A stretch of DNA of 64,000 nt from Arthrobacter sp. NicSoilB4 (lineage in GTDB: Bacteria; Actinomycetota; Actinomycetes; Actinomycetales; Micrococcaceae): assembly GCF_019977335.1 (NCBI RefSeq), contig NZ_AP024653.1, positions 620,001 to 684,000 on the forward strand, in the 5' to 3' direction. The notes beneath the pieces were generated by a model. It was not told the origin of the DNA. It saw only the letters and a program-made list of their open reading frames with translations, and did not search any database. Shown here in pieces: positions 51,525 to 63,959 of the stretch. Position 1 is the stretch's first letter. Each line of letters begins with the position of its first letter. Made by a program: the position numbers and the translations under genes.

Positions 51525-52064
51525 ATGGCCAGAAAACCCGTCGCCCGCGAAGCCGTCCTCGACGCTTTCGAATCCCTGCTGATCGAAGAGGGCGAGCGTG
51601 CCGCGACGCTGGATGCCGTGGCCAGGCTGGCCGGCGTCTCCAAGGGCGGGCTGCTGTACCACTTCCCGAACAAGGAGGCGATGATCGCCGTCCTGCTGGA
51701 GCGGCTGGACCGGCTGCTCGCCGAGGACCTCGCTGCTATGGCCGCCGCCCCCGAAGGCGCTGCGGCGTTCTTCATCAAGTCCTCGGTCTGGGCTGACACG
51801 CCGCTGGACCGGGTCTTCGTCGCCGCCACCCGGCTGGCCGAAGTGGCCCATCAGGAAACCTTGCGGCGGATTGCCGCCGTGCAGGCGTCCTGGCTGGAAC
51901 TGCTGGCGGCCGACGTCGGTCCCGCGATGGCCAAACCGGTGCTCTATATGGGGGACGGGCTGTATTTCAATGCCATGCTGGCCCGCGGGCCGGGCGGGCC
52001 GCTGCCGGAGGTCGGCCCCGACGTCGAGAGCCTGCTCACCGCCCTCGAGCGGCTCCGCGGCTGA
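51525..52064 (+). CDS. TetR-family transcriptional regulator
   Basis: 179 residues from ATG 51525 (ARKPVAREAVLDAFESLLIE). In-frame ATGs at 51492 and 51513 would add 11 or 4 residues, and the true start is uncertain. The N-terminal helix-turn-helix reads ATLDAVARLAGVSKGGLLYH then FPNKEAMI. The C-terminal ligand domain is unassigned. It most likely represses itself and the divergent MFS exporter through the 32-bp palindrome. The gap 52065-52288 shows no gene. Confidence 0.9.
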   Translation: MARKPVAREAVLDAFESLLIEEGERAATLDAVARLAGVSKGGLLYHFPNKEAMIAVLLERLDRLLAEDLAAMAAAPEGAAAFFIKSSVWADTPLDRVFVAATRLAEVAHQETLRRIAAVQASWLELLAADVGPAMAKPVLYMGDGLYFNAMLARGPGGPLPEVGPDVESLLTALERLRG

Positions 52065-52288
52065 GCCCGAAGCGGCCAGTCCGCCCGGGCGCCGTCGAAC
52101 TCGCCGGAATTCTGCGGCGTCGCCGGAACGTTCCGGCGAGGCCGCCGCGTTCCCGCGAATTCGCGCCGGACGGCGGTCCCCGCGCGTAACGCTCGCCGAT
52201 GCCCGGTCGCTGGTTTGCGGACGCGGGCCGGGCGTAGGACAATGAGAGCTGTGACTGTTGTCACGCCAAGTAAATATGCCTTTGATCT

Positions 52289-52491
52289 GCGGCGGGAGAG
52301 TTCTGCTTGTAGGTACAAGCAGGCGCCGTAGGAGCAAATCCTCCCCAGGAATCTCTCAGGCCCATGTACCGCCGCGGCAAGGCAACTCTGGAAAGTAGCA
52401 GGCTGTCTTTAGACATGCTGTGCTCACCGACGGTGCAAGCGGAGCCATGCGAGAGCACGGCTGCGCGGAAACTCTCAGGTCCAATACAGAG
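52289..52491 (+). ncRNA. Tandem glycine riboswitch
   Basis: Aptamer 1 (52289-52375) is closed by GCGGCGG/CCGCCGC and contains GGGAGAG, GGAGCAAATCCTCCCC and AATCTCTCAGGCCC. Aptamer 2 (52386-52491) is closed by CTCTG/CAGAG and contains CCGACGGTGCAAGCGGAG and AAACTCTCAGGTCC. A short linker separates them. Two aptamers before gcvP are the classical cooperative glycine switch that turns on glycine cleavage when glycine is abundant. The expression platform before gcvP is not obvious as a terminator; GGGGAGG follows directly, so translational control is possible. Confidence 0.93.
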
Positions 52492-52550
52492 CGGGGAGGA
52501 ACCCGAATCAATGTGGCGTACCCTGCGCCGCCTTAGTTATGGAGTTCCTT

Positions 52551-55433
<2,883 letters not shown>

Positions 55434-55446
55434 AGGACAGCGAACG

Positions 55447-56595
55447 ATGACTGAGAACTACACGGCCCTTTACGAAGAGCACAAGAAGCTCGGCGCCTCC
55501 TTCACGGACTTCGGCGGCTGGCAGATGCCACTGAAGTACAGTTCCGAACTCGCCGAGCACCACGCCGTCCGCAAGTCCGCGGGCCTGTTTGACCTCTCCC
55601 ACATGGGCGAAGTCTGGGTCACCGGCCCCGACGCCGCAGCCTTCCTGGACTACGCCCTGGTCGGCAAGATCTCCGCGATGGCGATCGGCAAGGCCAAGTA
55701 CTCGCTGATCTGCAACGCGGACGGCGGCATTATCGACGACCTCATCACGTACCGGCGTGACGACGAGAAGTTCCTCGTGGTTCCCAACGCGGGCAACGCC
55801 AAGGTCGTAGCCGCGGCCCTGGCCGAGCGTGCAGGTTCTGCCAAAGAAGGCGGGTTCGACGTCACCGTCGAGGACGCGTCCGCACGGACCTCGCTGATCG
55901 CGGTGCAGGGGCCCAAGGCCGAGGAGATCCTGCTGCGCCTGGTCCCGGCCGCGCAGCACGAGCTCGTCACCGGCCTGAAGTACTACGCCGCCGTCGAGGT
56001 CCCGTTTATGTTCGGGGGCACCAGCCAGGATCTCCTGCTGGCCCGCACCGGCTACACCGGTGAAGACGGCTTCGAAATCTTCGTCGCCAACGACGACGCC
56101 GCCGCCCTCTGGCAGGCGCTCGTCGCCATCGCCGAGGACGGCGAACTGACCGCCGCAGGACTCGCGTCCCGCGACTCGCTCCGGCTCGAAGCCGGCATGC
56201 CGCTCTACGGCAACGAGCTCTCCCTCGACGGCGACCCGTACGCCGCCGGGCTGGGCCCGATCGTCGCCCTGTCCAAGGAAGGCGACTTCGTCGGCAAGGC
56301 CGCCCTGGCCGCCAAGAAGGAAGCCGGAGCCGGGTCCTCCACGGGCCGCAAGCTGGTCGGCCTCAAGGGCCTCGGCCGCCGGGCCGGCCGCGGCCACTAC
56401 CCGGTGCTCAAGGACGGCAACACCGTCGGCGAAGTCACCTCCGGCCAGCCGAGCCCGACCCTGGGCTACCCGGTCGCGATGGCCTACGTCGACGTCGAGT
56501 TCACCGAACCCGGCACCGCCCTGGACATCGACCTCCGCGGCAAGGCCGAGCCCTTCGAAGTTGTCGCACTGCCTTTCTACAAGCGCCAAAAGTAG
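55447..56595 (+). CDS. gcvT: Aminomethyltransferase, T protein
   Basis: 382 residues. It transfers the aminomethyl carbon from GcvH to tetrahydrofolate, releasing ammonia. Typical segments: FTDFGGWQMPLKYSSELAEH, GLFDLSHMGEVWV, RTGYTGEDGFEIFV and LEAGMPLYGNELSLDGDPY. It lies 13 bp after gcvP with GAAGGACAG as ribosome site. A 650-bp structured gap separates it from gcvH. Confidence 0.96.
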   Translation: MTENYTALYEEHKKLGASFTDFGGWQMPLKYSSELAEHHAVRKSAGLFDLSHMGEVWVTGPDAAAFLDYALVGKISAMAIGKAKYSLICNADGGIIDDLITYRRDDEKFLVVPNAGNAKVVAAALAERAGSAKEGGFDVTVEDASARTSLIAVQGPKAEEILLRLVPAAQHELVTGLKYYAAVEVPFMFGGTSQDLLLARTGYTGEDGFEIFVANDDAAALWQALVAIAEDGELTAAGLASRDSLRLEAGMPLYGNELSLDGDPYAAGLGPIVALSKEGDFVGKAALAAKKEAGAGSSTGRKLVGLKGLGRRAGRGHYPVLKDGNTVGEVTSGQPSPTLGYPVAMAYVDVEFTEPGTALDIDLRGKAEPFEVVALPFYKRQK

Positions 56596-56655
56596 CCCAA
56601 CAAGTACCCCAGCGGGACCGGGTGCCACAGCGGTACCCGGGGCCGGGGTTGTGTT

Positions 56656-56762
56656 GGCCCTTCGGGCCCGACATCCTCTGCATGCTCGGTCGCGAAGACG
56701 CCCGCTGGGCGGACGTGACGCTCCCTTAGACGCATGCTGCCGGATGCCGGGCCCGAAGGGCC
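56656..56762 (+). repeat. Structured repeat, copy 1
   Basis: The outer 21-bp arms 56656-56676 and 56742-56762 pair with one mismatch. Inside, GCATGC (56680-56685) pairs GCATGC (56732-56737), GTCGCG (56689-56694) pairs CGTGAC (56714-56719) with one G-T wobble, and CGCCC (56699-56703) pairs GGGCG (56707-56711). The core 56680-56725 is 43/46 identical to the reverse complement of 57120-57165. Confidence 0.85.
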
Positions 56763-57026
56763 CGGCCTCACCCGAGGTTTAACTCCGTAGGACAACCAAC
56801 CACCACAGGACCAACGGGAACCGGCGCCTTCGAAAGCCAAAGGTGCTGGGGGATGAACAGCCTGCCGAGGGTCGGCTTGTCCCGAGAGTGTGTAAGGGCA
56901 AGCTCGATCATTGCGGGGGTTGAGCTTGATGACACGCTTAAGCCGGGGAGCAGCCCGTCCCTCGAAGAATACGAACGGCAAAGGTTCTTTCCGGAGATCT
57001 GTTGGCCCCGAAAACTGAACTGAATA

Positions 57027-57188
57027 GTGGCGGATGAGGGGATTCCGGAAGCGTGCGTCTAAGGGGGGCCCACACCGTCAGGGTTCCCTGGCCGAGCTTG
57101 CGAGGCTAGGGAGACGGTGGGGAGCGTCGCGTCCGCCCAGCGGGCGCCTTCGCGACCGAGCACGCGGAGGAATTGCCTCATCCGCCAC
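57027..57188 (-). repeat. Structured repeat, copy 2 (inverted, with 57-bp insertion)
   Basis: The outer arms 57027-57039 and 57176-57188 are perfect over 13 bp. Relative to copy 1 it is inverted: core 57120-57165 plus segment 57044-57062 match copy 1 at 43/46 and 17/19 bases. Between them is an extra 57 bp (57063-57119) that forms its own stem (CACCGTC/GACGGTG). Its inner stem is GCGTGC/GCACGC where copy 1 has GCATGC/GCATGC, so both changed bases keep the pair. Confidence 0.85.
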
Positions 57189-57245
57189 CCAAACCCAGCC
57201 ACAATTGATTTAGCCCACGACTTTTCAAACGTAAAGGAAAAACAC

Positions 57246-57629
57246 ATGGCAAAAGTTGCCCCTGAACTGCAGTACTCCGACGAGCACGAGTGGGTTGCAC
57301 GGGAGGCCGGGAACGTTGTTTCCATCGGCATCTCCGCTGTCGCCACCGATGCCCTCGGCGACATCGTCTACGTGGACCTGCCCGAGGTGGGCGCCACGGT
57401 GACCGCGGGGGAGACCTGCGGCGAGGTCGAGTCGACCAAGTCCGTCTCGGACCTGTACGCCCCGGTCACGGGCGAGGTCACCGAGACCAACCCCGCCGTC
57501 GTCGACGATCCCTCGCTGATCAACAGCGATCCGTACGGCGCCGGCTGGCTCTTCAAGGTTGCCGCCGAATCGGACGGCCCGCTGCTCTCCGCGCAGGAGT
57601 ACGCGTCCAAGAACGGCGGCGAGCTGTGA
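57246..57629 (+). CDS. gcvH: Glycine cleavage system H protein
   Basis: 127 residues from ATG 57246 (AAAGGA upstream; longer frames run into the repeat). The lipoyl-lysine lies in [20 protein letters not shown] near residue 65. It shuttles the aminomethyl group between P and T proteins and lipoamide dehydrogenase. glyA overlaps its stop (GTGA). Confidence 0.96.
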   Translation: MAKVAPELQYSDEHEWVAREAGNVVSIGISAVATDALGDIVYVDLPEVGATVTAGETCGEVESTKSVSDLYAPVTGEVTETNPAVVDDPSLINSDPYGAGWLFKVAAESDGPLLSAQEYASKNGGEL

Positions 57630-58945
57630 GCGCGGCGCAGGTAGCGGCGTTTGAGCAGGTAATCTCCCCGAGCCTGGACGCCGAACTGTCCGCACTGGAT
57701 CCGGAGATCGCCGCGAAGATCGACGCCGAGCTGACCCGCCAGCGGGACGGACTCGAGATGATCGCCTCGGAGAACCACACGGCCAAGGCCGTTATGCAGG
57801 CGCAGGGCTCCGTGCTGACCAACAAGTACGCCGAGGGCTACCCGGGCAAGCGCTACTACGGCGGCTGCGAGCACGTCGACGTCATCGAACAGCTCGCCAT
57901 CGACCGGGTCAAGGCCCTTTTCGGCGCCGAGTACGCCAACGTCCAGCCGCACTCCGGCGCGCAGGCCAACGCCTCCGTGATGCACGCGCTGATCCGTCCG
58001 GGCGACACCATCATGGGCCTGAACCTGGCCCACGGCGGCCACCTCACGCACGGCATGAAGATCAACTTCTCCGGCCGCCTGTACAACGTCATCCCGTACC
58101 AGGTCCGCGAGGAGGACCACCGGATCGACATGGCCGAGGTGGAGCGCCTGGCCCAGGAGCACAAGCCGCAGCTCATCGTCGCCGGCTGGTCCGCGTACGC
58201 CCGGCAGCTGGACTTCGCCGAGTTCCGCCGGATCGCCGACTCCGTGGGCGCCTACCTGATGGTGGACATGGCGCACTTCGCCGGGCTTGTCGCCGCCGGG
58301 CTGCACCCCTCGCCGGTGCCGCACGCGCACGTCACCACCTCCACCACGCACAAGACCCTCGCCGGTCCGCGCGGCGGCATCATCCTCTCCAACGACGCCG
58401 ACATCGCCAAGAAGATCAACTCGGCTGTGTTCCCGGGCCAGCAGGGCGGCCCGCTGGAGCATGTCATCGCCGGCAAGGCCGTGGCGTTCAAGATCGCCGC
58501 GTCCCCCGAGTTCAAGGAACGCCAGGAGCGCGTGCTCGCCGGCGCCCGGATCCTCGCCGAGCGGCTGGTCCAGCCGGATGTCACTGCCAAGGGGATCAAC
58601 GTGATCTCCGGCGGCACCGACGTCCACCTCGTCCTCGTGGACCTGCGCGACTGCGAACTGAACGGCCAGCAGGCCGAGGACCGCCTCGCGGAAATCGACA
58701 TCACCGTCAACCGCAACGCCGTGCCGTTCGACCCGCGCCCGCCGATGGTCACCTCGGGCCTGCGCATCGGCACGCCCGCTCTGGCCACCCGCGGGTTCGG
58801 CGAGGCGGCGTTCGTGGAAGTTGCGGATATCATCGCTGAGGCCCTGATCGCCGACGCCGGCGCGGACCTGTCCGAGCTGCGTGCCCGGGTGGAGGCCCTC
58901 GCCGCCGCCCACCCGCTCTATCCCTCGGTTGATAACCTCGCCTAA
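57626..58945 (+). CDS. glyA: Serine hydroxymethyltransferase
   Basis: 439 residues from GTG 57626, overlapping the gcvH stop. It interconverts glycine plus methylene-tetrahydrofolate with serine. The PLP lysine sits in [16 protein letters not shown] near residue 243; [19 protein letters not shown] and [14 protein letters not shown] are family hallmarks. With GcvPTH it converts two glycines to one serine, CO2 and ammonia. Confidence 0.96.
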   Translation: MSAAQVAAFEQVISPSLDAELSALDPEIAAKIDAELTRQRDGLEMIASENHTAKAVMQAQGSVLTNKYAEGYPGKRYYGGCEHVDVIEQLAIDRVKALFGAEYANVQPHSGAQANASVMHALIRPGDTIMGLNLAHGGHLTHGMKINFSGRLYNVIPYQVREEDHRIDMAEVERLAQEHKPQLIVAGWSAYARQLDFAEFRRIADSVGAYLMVDMAHFAGLVAAGLHPSPVPHAHVTTSTTHKTLAGPRGGIILSNDADIAKKINSAVFPGQQGGPLEHVIAGKAVAFKIAASPEFKERQERVLAGARILAERLVQPDVTAKGINVISGGTDVHLVLVDLRDCELNGQQAEDRLAEIDITVNRNAVPFDPRPPMVTSGLRIGTPALATRGFGEAAFVEVADIIAEALIADAGADLSELRARVEALAAAHPLYPSVDNLA

Positions 58946-58979
58946 GGGACGTATTACAGAAGTAGTAGCAGTACAGATC

Positions 58980-59020
58980 ACGACGCCGGGCCGCCGCCAC
59001 AAGCTGCCGCCCGGCGTCGT
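58980..59020 (+). terminator. Hairpin between glyA and sdaA
   Basis: A perfect 11-bp stem ACGACGCCGGG / CCCGGCGTCGT with a 19-nt loop. There is no T tract, so it may only attenuate read-through into sdaA. Confidence 0.5.
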
Positions 59021-59112
59021 GCATCCGGCGGCGCTGCCGCCAACCGGCGGCCACACCGCCTTCCGGCAGGACCCCCTGCCGGGCCACAGTTAAAGCCAGT
59101 TAGGAACCGACA

Positions 59113-60525
59113 ATGGCCGTTGGAGTCTTCGACCTCTTTTCCATCGGAATAGGACCGTCCAGTTCACACACCGTTGGCCCCATGCGGGCCGCCGCGGTGT
59201 TCGCCGAAGAACTGAAAACTTCCGGAGTGCTGGACCGGGTGGCAGGGCTGCGCGTGGACCTCTACGGATCCCTCGCCGCCACCGGCCACGGACACGGCAC
59301 CATGACCGCGATCCTGCTCGGCCTGGAAGGCTTCCACCCGGAATTGATCCTCCCCGAGGAAGTGGAGGAGCGGCTCGCCGCCATCGCCGAATCGGGCATC
59401 CTGCAGCTTGCCGGCGCCGGAGAGGGTAACGGCGTGCCGCTGCCCTATGGGGTGAAGGACATGATCCTGCGTCCCCTGACCATCCTCCCGCGGCACACCA
59501 ACGGCATGACGTTCACCGTCTCGGACGCCGACGGCGAGGTCCTGCGCTCCGCCACGTTCTTCTCCGTGGGCGGCGGATTCATCGTGCGCGAAGGCGAGGA
59601 GGATGCCGCGCTCAAGGAACTCGACGAATCCAAGAAGGAACTGCCGCTGCCCTTCCGCACCGCCGCGGAACTGCTGGGCCGCTGCCAGTCCAAAGGCCTC
59701 TCGATCGGCGAGATCATGTTCGTCAACGAGCGTGCCTCCCGCACTGAAGAAGAAATCCGCGAAGGCCTGCTGCACATTTACTCCGTGATGGAAGGCTGCG
59801 TCGAGGTCAGCCTCAAACGCGAGGGGCTGCTGCCAGGCGGCCTCAAGGTCCGACGCCGGGCACCGGACTGGCACGAACGCCTCATGAAAGAGGACAAGGA
59901 CCGGGACCCGAAGTACTGGCAGGAGTGGGTCAACCTGATCGCCCTCGCCGTGAACGAGGAAAACGCCTCGGGCGGACGCGTGGTCACTGCCCCCACCAAC
60001 GGGGCCGCCGGCATCATCCCCGCAGTGCTCTACTACGCCCTGCACTTCGCCCCGGGCATGGACAAGGCCACCCAGGCCGATCGCGACGACGTCGTGGTCA
60101 AGTTCCTGCTGACCGCCGCCGCCATCGGCGTGCTCTACAAGGAACAGGCCTCGATCTCCGGAGCCGAGGTCGGTTGCCAGGGCGAGGTGGGCTCGGCGTC
60201 GTCGATGGCTGCCGCCGGCCTCGCCGAAGTCATGGGAGGCACCCCGCAGCAGGTGGAAAACGCCGCGGAAATCGCGATGGAACACAACCTGGGCCTGACC
60301 TGTGACCCGATCGGCGGGCTCGTGCAGATCCCCTGCATCGAACGCAACGCGATCGCAGCGGCGAAGGCCATCAACGCCGCCAAGATGGCCCTGTGGGGCG
60401 ACGGCACGCACCGTGTGTCCCTGGACGAGGTCATCGTGACCATGCGCGAGACCGGCCGGGACATGAGCTCCAAGTACAAGGAGACCGCGATGGGCGGGCT
60501 CGCCGTGAACGTCGTGGAGTGCTGA
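59113..60525 (+). CDS. sdaA: L-serine ammonia-lyase (iron-sulfur, single chain)
   Basis: 470 residues with fused beta and alpha domains. It deaminates serine to pyruvate and ammonia. N-terminal [20 protein letters not shown] and the C-terminal Cys-containing [20 protein letters not shown] and [20 protein letters not shown] hold the cluster ligands. It is 167 bp after glyA, so the riboswitch transcript may reach it. It finishes the path glycine to serine to pyruvate. Convergent with tspO, 1 bp apart. Confidence 0.95.
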   Translation: MAVGVFDLFSIGIGPSSSHTVGPMRAAAVFAEELKTSGVLDRVAGLRVDLYGSLAATGHGHGTMTAILLGLEGFHPELILPEEVEERLAAIAESGILQLAGAGEGNGVPLPYGVKDMILRPLTILPRHTNGMTFTVSDADGEVLRSATFFSVGGGFIVREGEEDAALKELDESKKELPLPFRTAAELLGRCQSKGLSIGEIMFVNERASRTEEEIREGLLHIYSVMEGCVEVSLKREGLLPGGLKVRRRAPDWHERLMKEDKDRDPKYWQEWVNLIALAVNEENASGGRVVTAPTNGAAGIIPAVLYYALHFAPGMDKATQADRDDVVVKFLLTAAAIGVLYKEQASISGAEVGCQGEVGSASSMAAAGLAEVMGGTPQQVENAAEIAMEHNLGLTCDPIGGLVQIPCIERNAIAAAKAINAAKMALWGDGTHRVSLDEVIVTMRETGRDMSSKYKETAMGGLAVNVVEC

Positions 60526-60526
60526 C

Positions 60527-61081
60527 TCAGTTGTAAAGTGCCGCCCACAGGTTCAGCGATGCGGCGAACACGATCCAGGACAGGTAGGGCAGCAACAGCA
60601 GCCCGGCCGTCCGGCTGATTGGTCCGAAGTAGAGAACAGTGACCGCCACAGCTGCCGCCAGGGCGACAATGATGCCGAAGGCGATCCACAGCGCGGACGT
60701 GCCGAGCACCGGGTACAGGCCAAAGAAGACCGGCGTCCACAGCAGGTTCAGTACCAGCTGGACGGCATAGGCCGTCAGGGCGTGCCGGGTACCCTCGGCC
60801 CGGCGGCGCCAGACCAGCCAGGCGGCTACCGCCATTGCGGTGTAGAGGAGCGTCCAGACCGGTCCGAACACCCAGTTCGGCGGCGACCACGGCGCCTTGT
60901 CCGCGGTGGCGTACCAGCCGTTGACGTTGCTGGCGGTGGCAAGGCCGCCGAGCCCCGCGACAAGGGCGGAGGCCGCGAGAAAGACCAGCAGTCCCAGCAG
61001 CTGGGGGCCCATCGCGCGCATTCCGGTGGAGTGCCCCCGGCGTCCGGATCCTGTGGCTAATGATTGGTGGTCAGGCGGCAT
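60527..61081 (-). CDS. TspO/MBR family membrane protein
   Basis: 184 residues from ATG 61081 with GGAAG just upstream; later ATGs at 61021 and 61012 would trim a polar 20-23 residue N-terminus. Five membrane helices. WYATADKAPWSPPNWVFGPV plus WTLLYTAMAVAAW is the family signature. TspO proteins bind tetrapyrroles and affect porphyrin handling and stress responses. The role here is not known. Confidence 0.9.
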   Translation of the reverse strand: MPPDHQSLATGSGRRGHSTGMRAMGPQLLGLLVFLAASALVAGLGGLATASNVNGWYATADKAPWSPPNWVFGPVWTLLYTAMAVAAWLVWRRRAEGTRHALTAYAVQLVLNLLWTPVFFGLYPVLGTSALWIAFGIIVALAAAVAVTVLYFGPISRTAGLLLLPYLSWIVFAASLNLWAALYN

Positions 61082-61181
61082 GCTTCCAGCGTAGCGGCTC
61101 CTTTCCGGGCTGGAGCACGGGCCCTGGCGGATAGACTTGAACCTGCATGTCCGCATGCCGCCGACGCTCGTACCGCAATGA

Positions 61182-62270
61182 TTGGATACCGCACCCTTGC
61201 GTGAATTCACTGCCCGTTTTGCCTCTGCCGAAGAGATCGCCAACTGGGATGCCCACGTCACCGCGAATCCCAACGGCGGCAACCTCCTGCAATCGGAGGC
61301 GTTCGCCGAGGTCAAGCAGCACTTCGGCTGGAAACCTCTCCACCTCGTCTACGAGACGGCAGACTATACGAGCTACAACCTCGCCCTGGAGAAGTCCTTT
61401 CCGCTGCTGGGCAAGCTCTGGTACCTGATCAAAGGCCCGGATGTGGCCTCCGTCGAGGACATCCCGGGCATCGCCGCGGCCAACGCCGAGTTCGTGAAGC
61501 GCGCCCGACTGGGGGTCTTCGCCATCAAGATTGAGCCGGACATCGTGCGCTCCGAGGCCGCCGGAAGGGTGATCGAAAGCGCCGGCCTCGTCAAGACCCA
61601 CAACCTCCAGCCCAACGACTCGACGGCCCTGCTGGACATCTCCCCGGAAGAGAACCAGCTGCTGCGCAACCTGCACTCGCGCGGCCGCAACGCCGTCCGC
61701 CGCGCCTTCCGCGAAGGTGTGGAGGTGTGCAATGTGGAGCCCACCGAAGAGAACTTCCGCGCCATGTACGCGCTGATGACCAACACCGTGGAAGCCAAGT
61801 CCCAGGTCCGCGTCCGCGAATACGAGTACTACCGCCAGTTCTGGACCAACTTCATCAACCGGGGCCAGGGCCGGCTGCTGTTCGTTTACGAGAACGGCGT
61901 GCCGTCGGTTGGCGCCTTCGTCATCAACTACGGCCGCAAGGGCACCTACAAGGACGGCGGCTCGCTGCAGAAGCGCGGCCAGTACGGCGACTCCCACCTC
62001 GTGCAGTGGACGGCCATCAACCAGCTCAAGGACCTCGGCTGCACCGAGTACGACTTCTGCGGGACACCACCCAGCGACCAGCTCAAGGACACGTCCAACC
62101 CGTTCCACGGCCTGGGACTGTTCAAGACCAGCTTCAGCAAGACGGTGACCGACTTTGTCGGCTGCTACGACCAGGTGCTGAGCCCTCTGAAGTACAAGGC
62201 CTGGATGGCCGCGGGGGAGCGGGTTGCCCGCCAGCTCTACACCCGCCGCACGGGCCAGCAGTTCTACTAA
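61182..62270 (+). CDS. FemX-type peptidoglycan bridge aminoacyltransferase
   Basis: 362 residues of the FemABX (GNAT-like) family. It adds amino acids from aminoacyl-tRNA to the lipid II stem peptide. Segments NPNGGNLLQSEAFAEVKQHF, LHSRGRNAVRRAFREGVEV, GRLLFVYENGVPSVGAFVIN and YEFCG-like TEYDFCGTPPSDQLKD are typical. The start is uncertain: TTG 61182 or TTG 61197, with no clear ribosome site. Members of the Micrococcaceae often have Ala/Ser/Thr/Gly interpeptide bridges, which fits a bridge-forming enzyme. Confidence 0.88.
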   Translation: MDTAPLREFTARFASAEEIANWDAHVTANPNGGNLLQSEAFAEVKQHFGWKPLHLVYETADYTSYNLALEKSFPLLGKLWYLIKGPDVASVEDIPGIAAANAEFVKRARLGVFAIKIEPDIVRSEAAGRVIESAGLVKTHNLQPNDSTALLDISPEENQLLRNLHSRGRNAVRRAFREGVEVCNVEPTEENFRAMYALMTNTVEAKSQVRVREYEYYRQFWTNFINRGQGRLLFVYENGVPSVGAFVINYGRKGTYKDGGSLQKRGQYGDSHLVQWTAINQLKDLGCTEYDFCGTPPSDQLKDTSNPFHGLGLFKTSFSKTVTDFVGCYDQVLSPLKYKAWMAAGERVARQLYTRRTGQQFY

Positions 62271-62301
62271 ACCGGCTGCCACGGAAACTGAGGACGCCGG
62301 A

Positions 62302-63798
62302 ATGACCAAGGAACCCGACAGCCGCCGCAGGCCGCATACCGATGGGCTGCCCAAGACCGAGCCGATGTCGGCCACGCAGGTGCGGCAGAACGCCGCGGCC
62401 AAGCGGATGCTGCGCCGGCTGGTCCAAGGGGAGAACCCGCCCACCGCCCCGATGAGCATCGTGGACCGGCTCGCCGGCAGCCCCTACGCCAACCCGATGA
62501 TCCAGGTGGGCGGGGTTGACGCCTCGGCCCGTAAGACGATCGACTTCGCACTGCACCTGGCCGAGTCCATGTTCCGTTACGGTGCCGGCGCCCTCGAAGT
62601 GGAAACCAGCATCATCGCCATTACGGCGGCGCTAGGTCTCAAACACATCGAGGTGGACATCACCAACCAGTCGGTGGCCATCAACTACGCGCCCAAGGAC
62701 CAGACTCCGATTTCGCTGCTGCGCGTCGTGCGGTCCTGGACCAACAACTACGCCGGACTGTCCCAGGTCCACCAACTGGTCACGGAAATCGTGGCCGGCG
62801 GGGTGGGCCGGGATGAGGCCGTGCGCAGGCTGGAGGAGATCACCCGCAGCGCCAAGCCCTTCCCCCGCTGGATGGTCACCGTGGCGTTCGGAATCTTCTC
62901 CGCAGCCTTTGTCGGTGTCCTGGGCGGCGGACCCGGCGCCTCCGCGGTGGCGTTCGTGTCCAACCTTCTGGTCAGCCTGCTGGCCCGGCAGCTGGGCCGC
63001 TGGCGTACCCCGGACTTCTTCATCACGGCTTCATGCTCCTTCCTGGTCACCTTCATCGCGCTGCTGCTCTGGCGGTTCGGCAGCGTGGTAGGCATCCAGA
63101 TCGCCCCAGAGATCGTGGTGGTGGGCGGCATCCTGCTGCTCCTGCCGACCGGGCGGCTGGTCTCCTCGGTCCAGGATGCCATCAACGGCTTCCCGGTCAC
63201 GGCGGCCGGCCGGTTCCTGTCCACCATGCTGACCTTCGGTGCGCTCGTGGCCGGCATCGCAGTGGGATTTGTGGTGGGGGCCATGATGGCGATGGAATCC
63301 ATTGACGTCACCAAAACATTCCCGCCGACGTATCCCTTGTGGGTGGTGATCCTGCTGATCGCCATCGCGGTGCTCATGATCGGCATCACCGAACAGACCA
63401 GCTGGACCCTGCTGCTGCCGACAGCGGCCGTGGGCGTGGTGGGCTATCTGGTCCTGATCGGAGCCGAGAACCTGGGCATCGGCCAGCGTTTTTCACCGGC
63501 CGTGGCCGCCGTCGTCATCGGCCTGCTGGGCCGGGTGGTGGCGCTCCGGATGGGAGCCCCTCAGCTGGTGGTGGCCGTTCCGGCCGCCCTGATCCTGTTG
63601 CCCGGACTCACCATATTCCGTTCCATGTATGTATTGACCATCGAGGAATCGGAAATCCTGCTGGGCGCGGGGGGCATGCTCAATGCCGGTGCCATTGTGA
63701 TGGGCGTCGCGGCCGGCATCGTGCTCGGTGACACTCTCGCCCGGCCCCTGACCCGCGGCCAGGCCAGCAACGAACGACGCCGGGCGCGGCGCCGCTAG
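62302..63798 (+). CDS. thrE: Threonine/serine exporter ThrE
   Basis: 498 residues from ATG 62302 with GAGGA 7 nt upstream, close to the 489 residues of Corynebacterium ThrE. A cytoplasmic N-terminal domain (about 60-190: MIQVGGVDASARKTIDFALH and VSINYAPK-like VAINYAPKDQTPISLLRVV) is followed by about ten membrane helices. It exports threonine and serine by proton motive force. Close to the serine-producing and serine-degrading genes, it may relieve serine or threonine excess. Confidence 0.92.
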   Translation: MTKEPDSRRRPHTDGLPKTEPMSATQVRQNAAAKRMLRRLVQGENPPTAPMSIVDRLAGSPYANPMIQVGGVDASARKTIDFALHLAESMFRYGAGALEVETSIIAITAALGLKHIEVDITNQSVAINYAPKDQTPISLLRVVRSWTNNYAGLSQVHQLVTEIVAGGVGRDEAVRRLEEITRSAKPFPRWMVTVAFGIFSAAFVGVLGGGPGASAVAFVSNLLVSLLARQLGRWRTPDFFITASCSFLVTFIALLLWRFGSVVGIQIAPEIVVVGGILLLLPTGRLVSSVQDAINGFPVTAAGRFLSTMLTFGALVAGIAVGFVVGAMMAMESIDVTKTFPPTYPLWVVILLIAIAVLMIGITEQTSWTLLLPTAAVGVVGYLVLIGAENLGIGQRFSPAVAAVVIGLLGRVVALRMGAPQLVVAVPAALILLPGLTIFRSMYVLTIEESEILLGAGGMLNAGAIVMGVAAGIVLGDTLARPLTRGQASNERRRARRR

Positions 63799-63959
63799 CT
63801 CCGCGAGGACAGCCCCTCCGGCCGCCAGGCGCCGGGTTTCCCCACCTTTGCGGGTGCACCACGGCGAGTCAGTCCTCCGCGCCGGTGTGTCCCGGCGACG
63901 GTGGGGCGAAGATGGGGAAACTCCGCGGCGCCGGTAGGTCGTGCCGTCAGATCTTGCTG

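Larger units (their letters stand above)
56596..57245. other. 650-bp structured gap inside the gcv operon
   Basis: No assured gene. It contains two inverted copies of a nested-hairpin repeat (56656-56762 and 57027-57188) around a core of about 260 bp. The core holds a 56-codon plus-strand frame (56853-57023) and a 134-codon minus-strand frame (56577-56981); neither is recognised. The last 55 bp before gcvH carry AAAGGA and probably gcvH's own leader. Confidence 0.8.

Noticed and set aside
57368-59056. 562-codon minus-strand frame opposite gcvH and glyA
   Set aside because: Shadow of two well-conserved genes.
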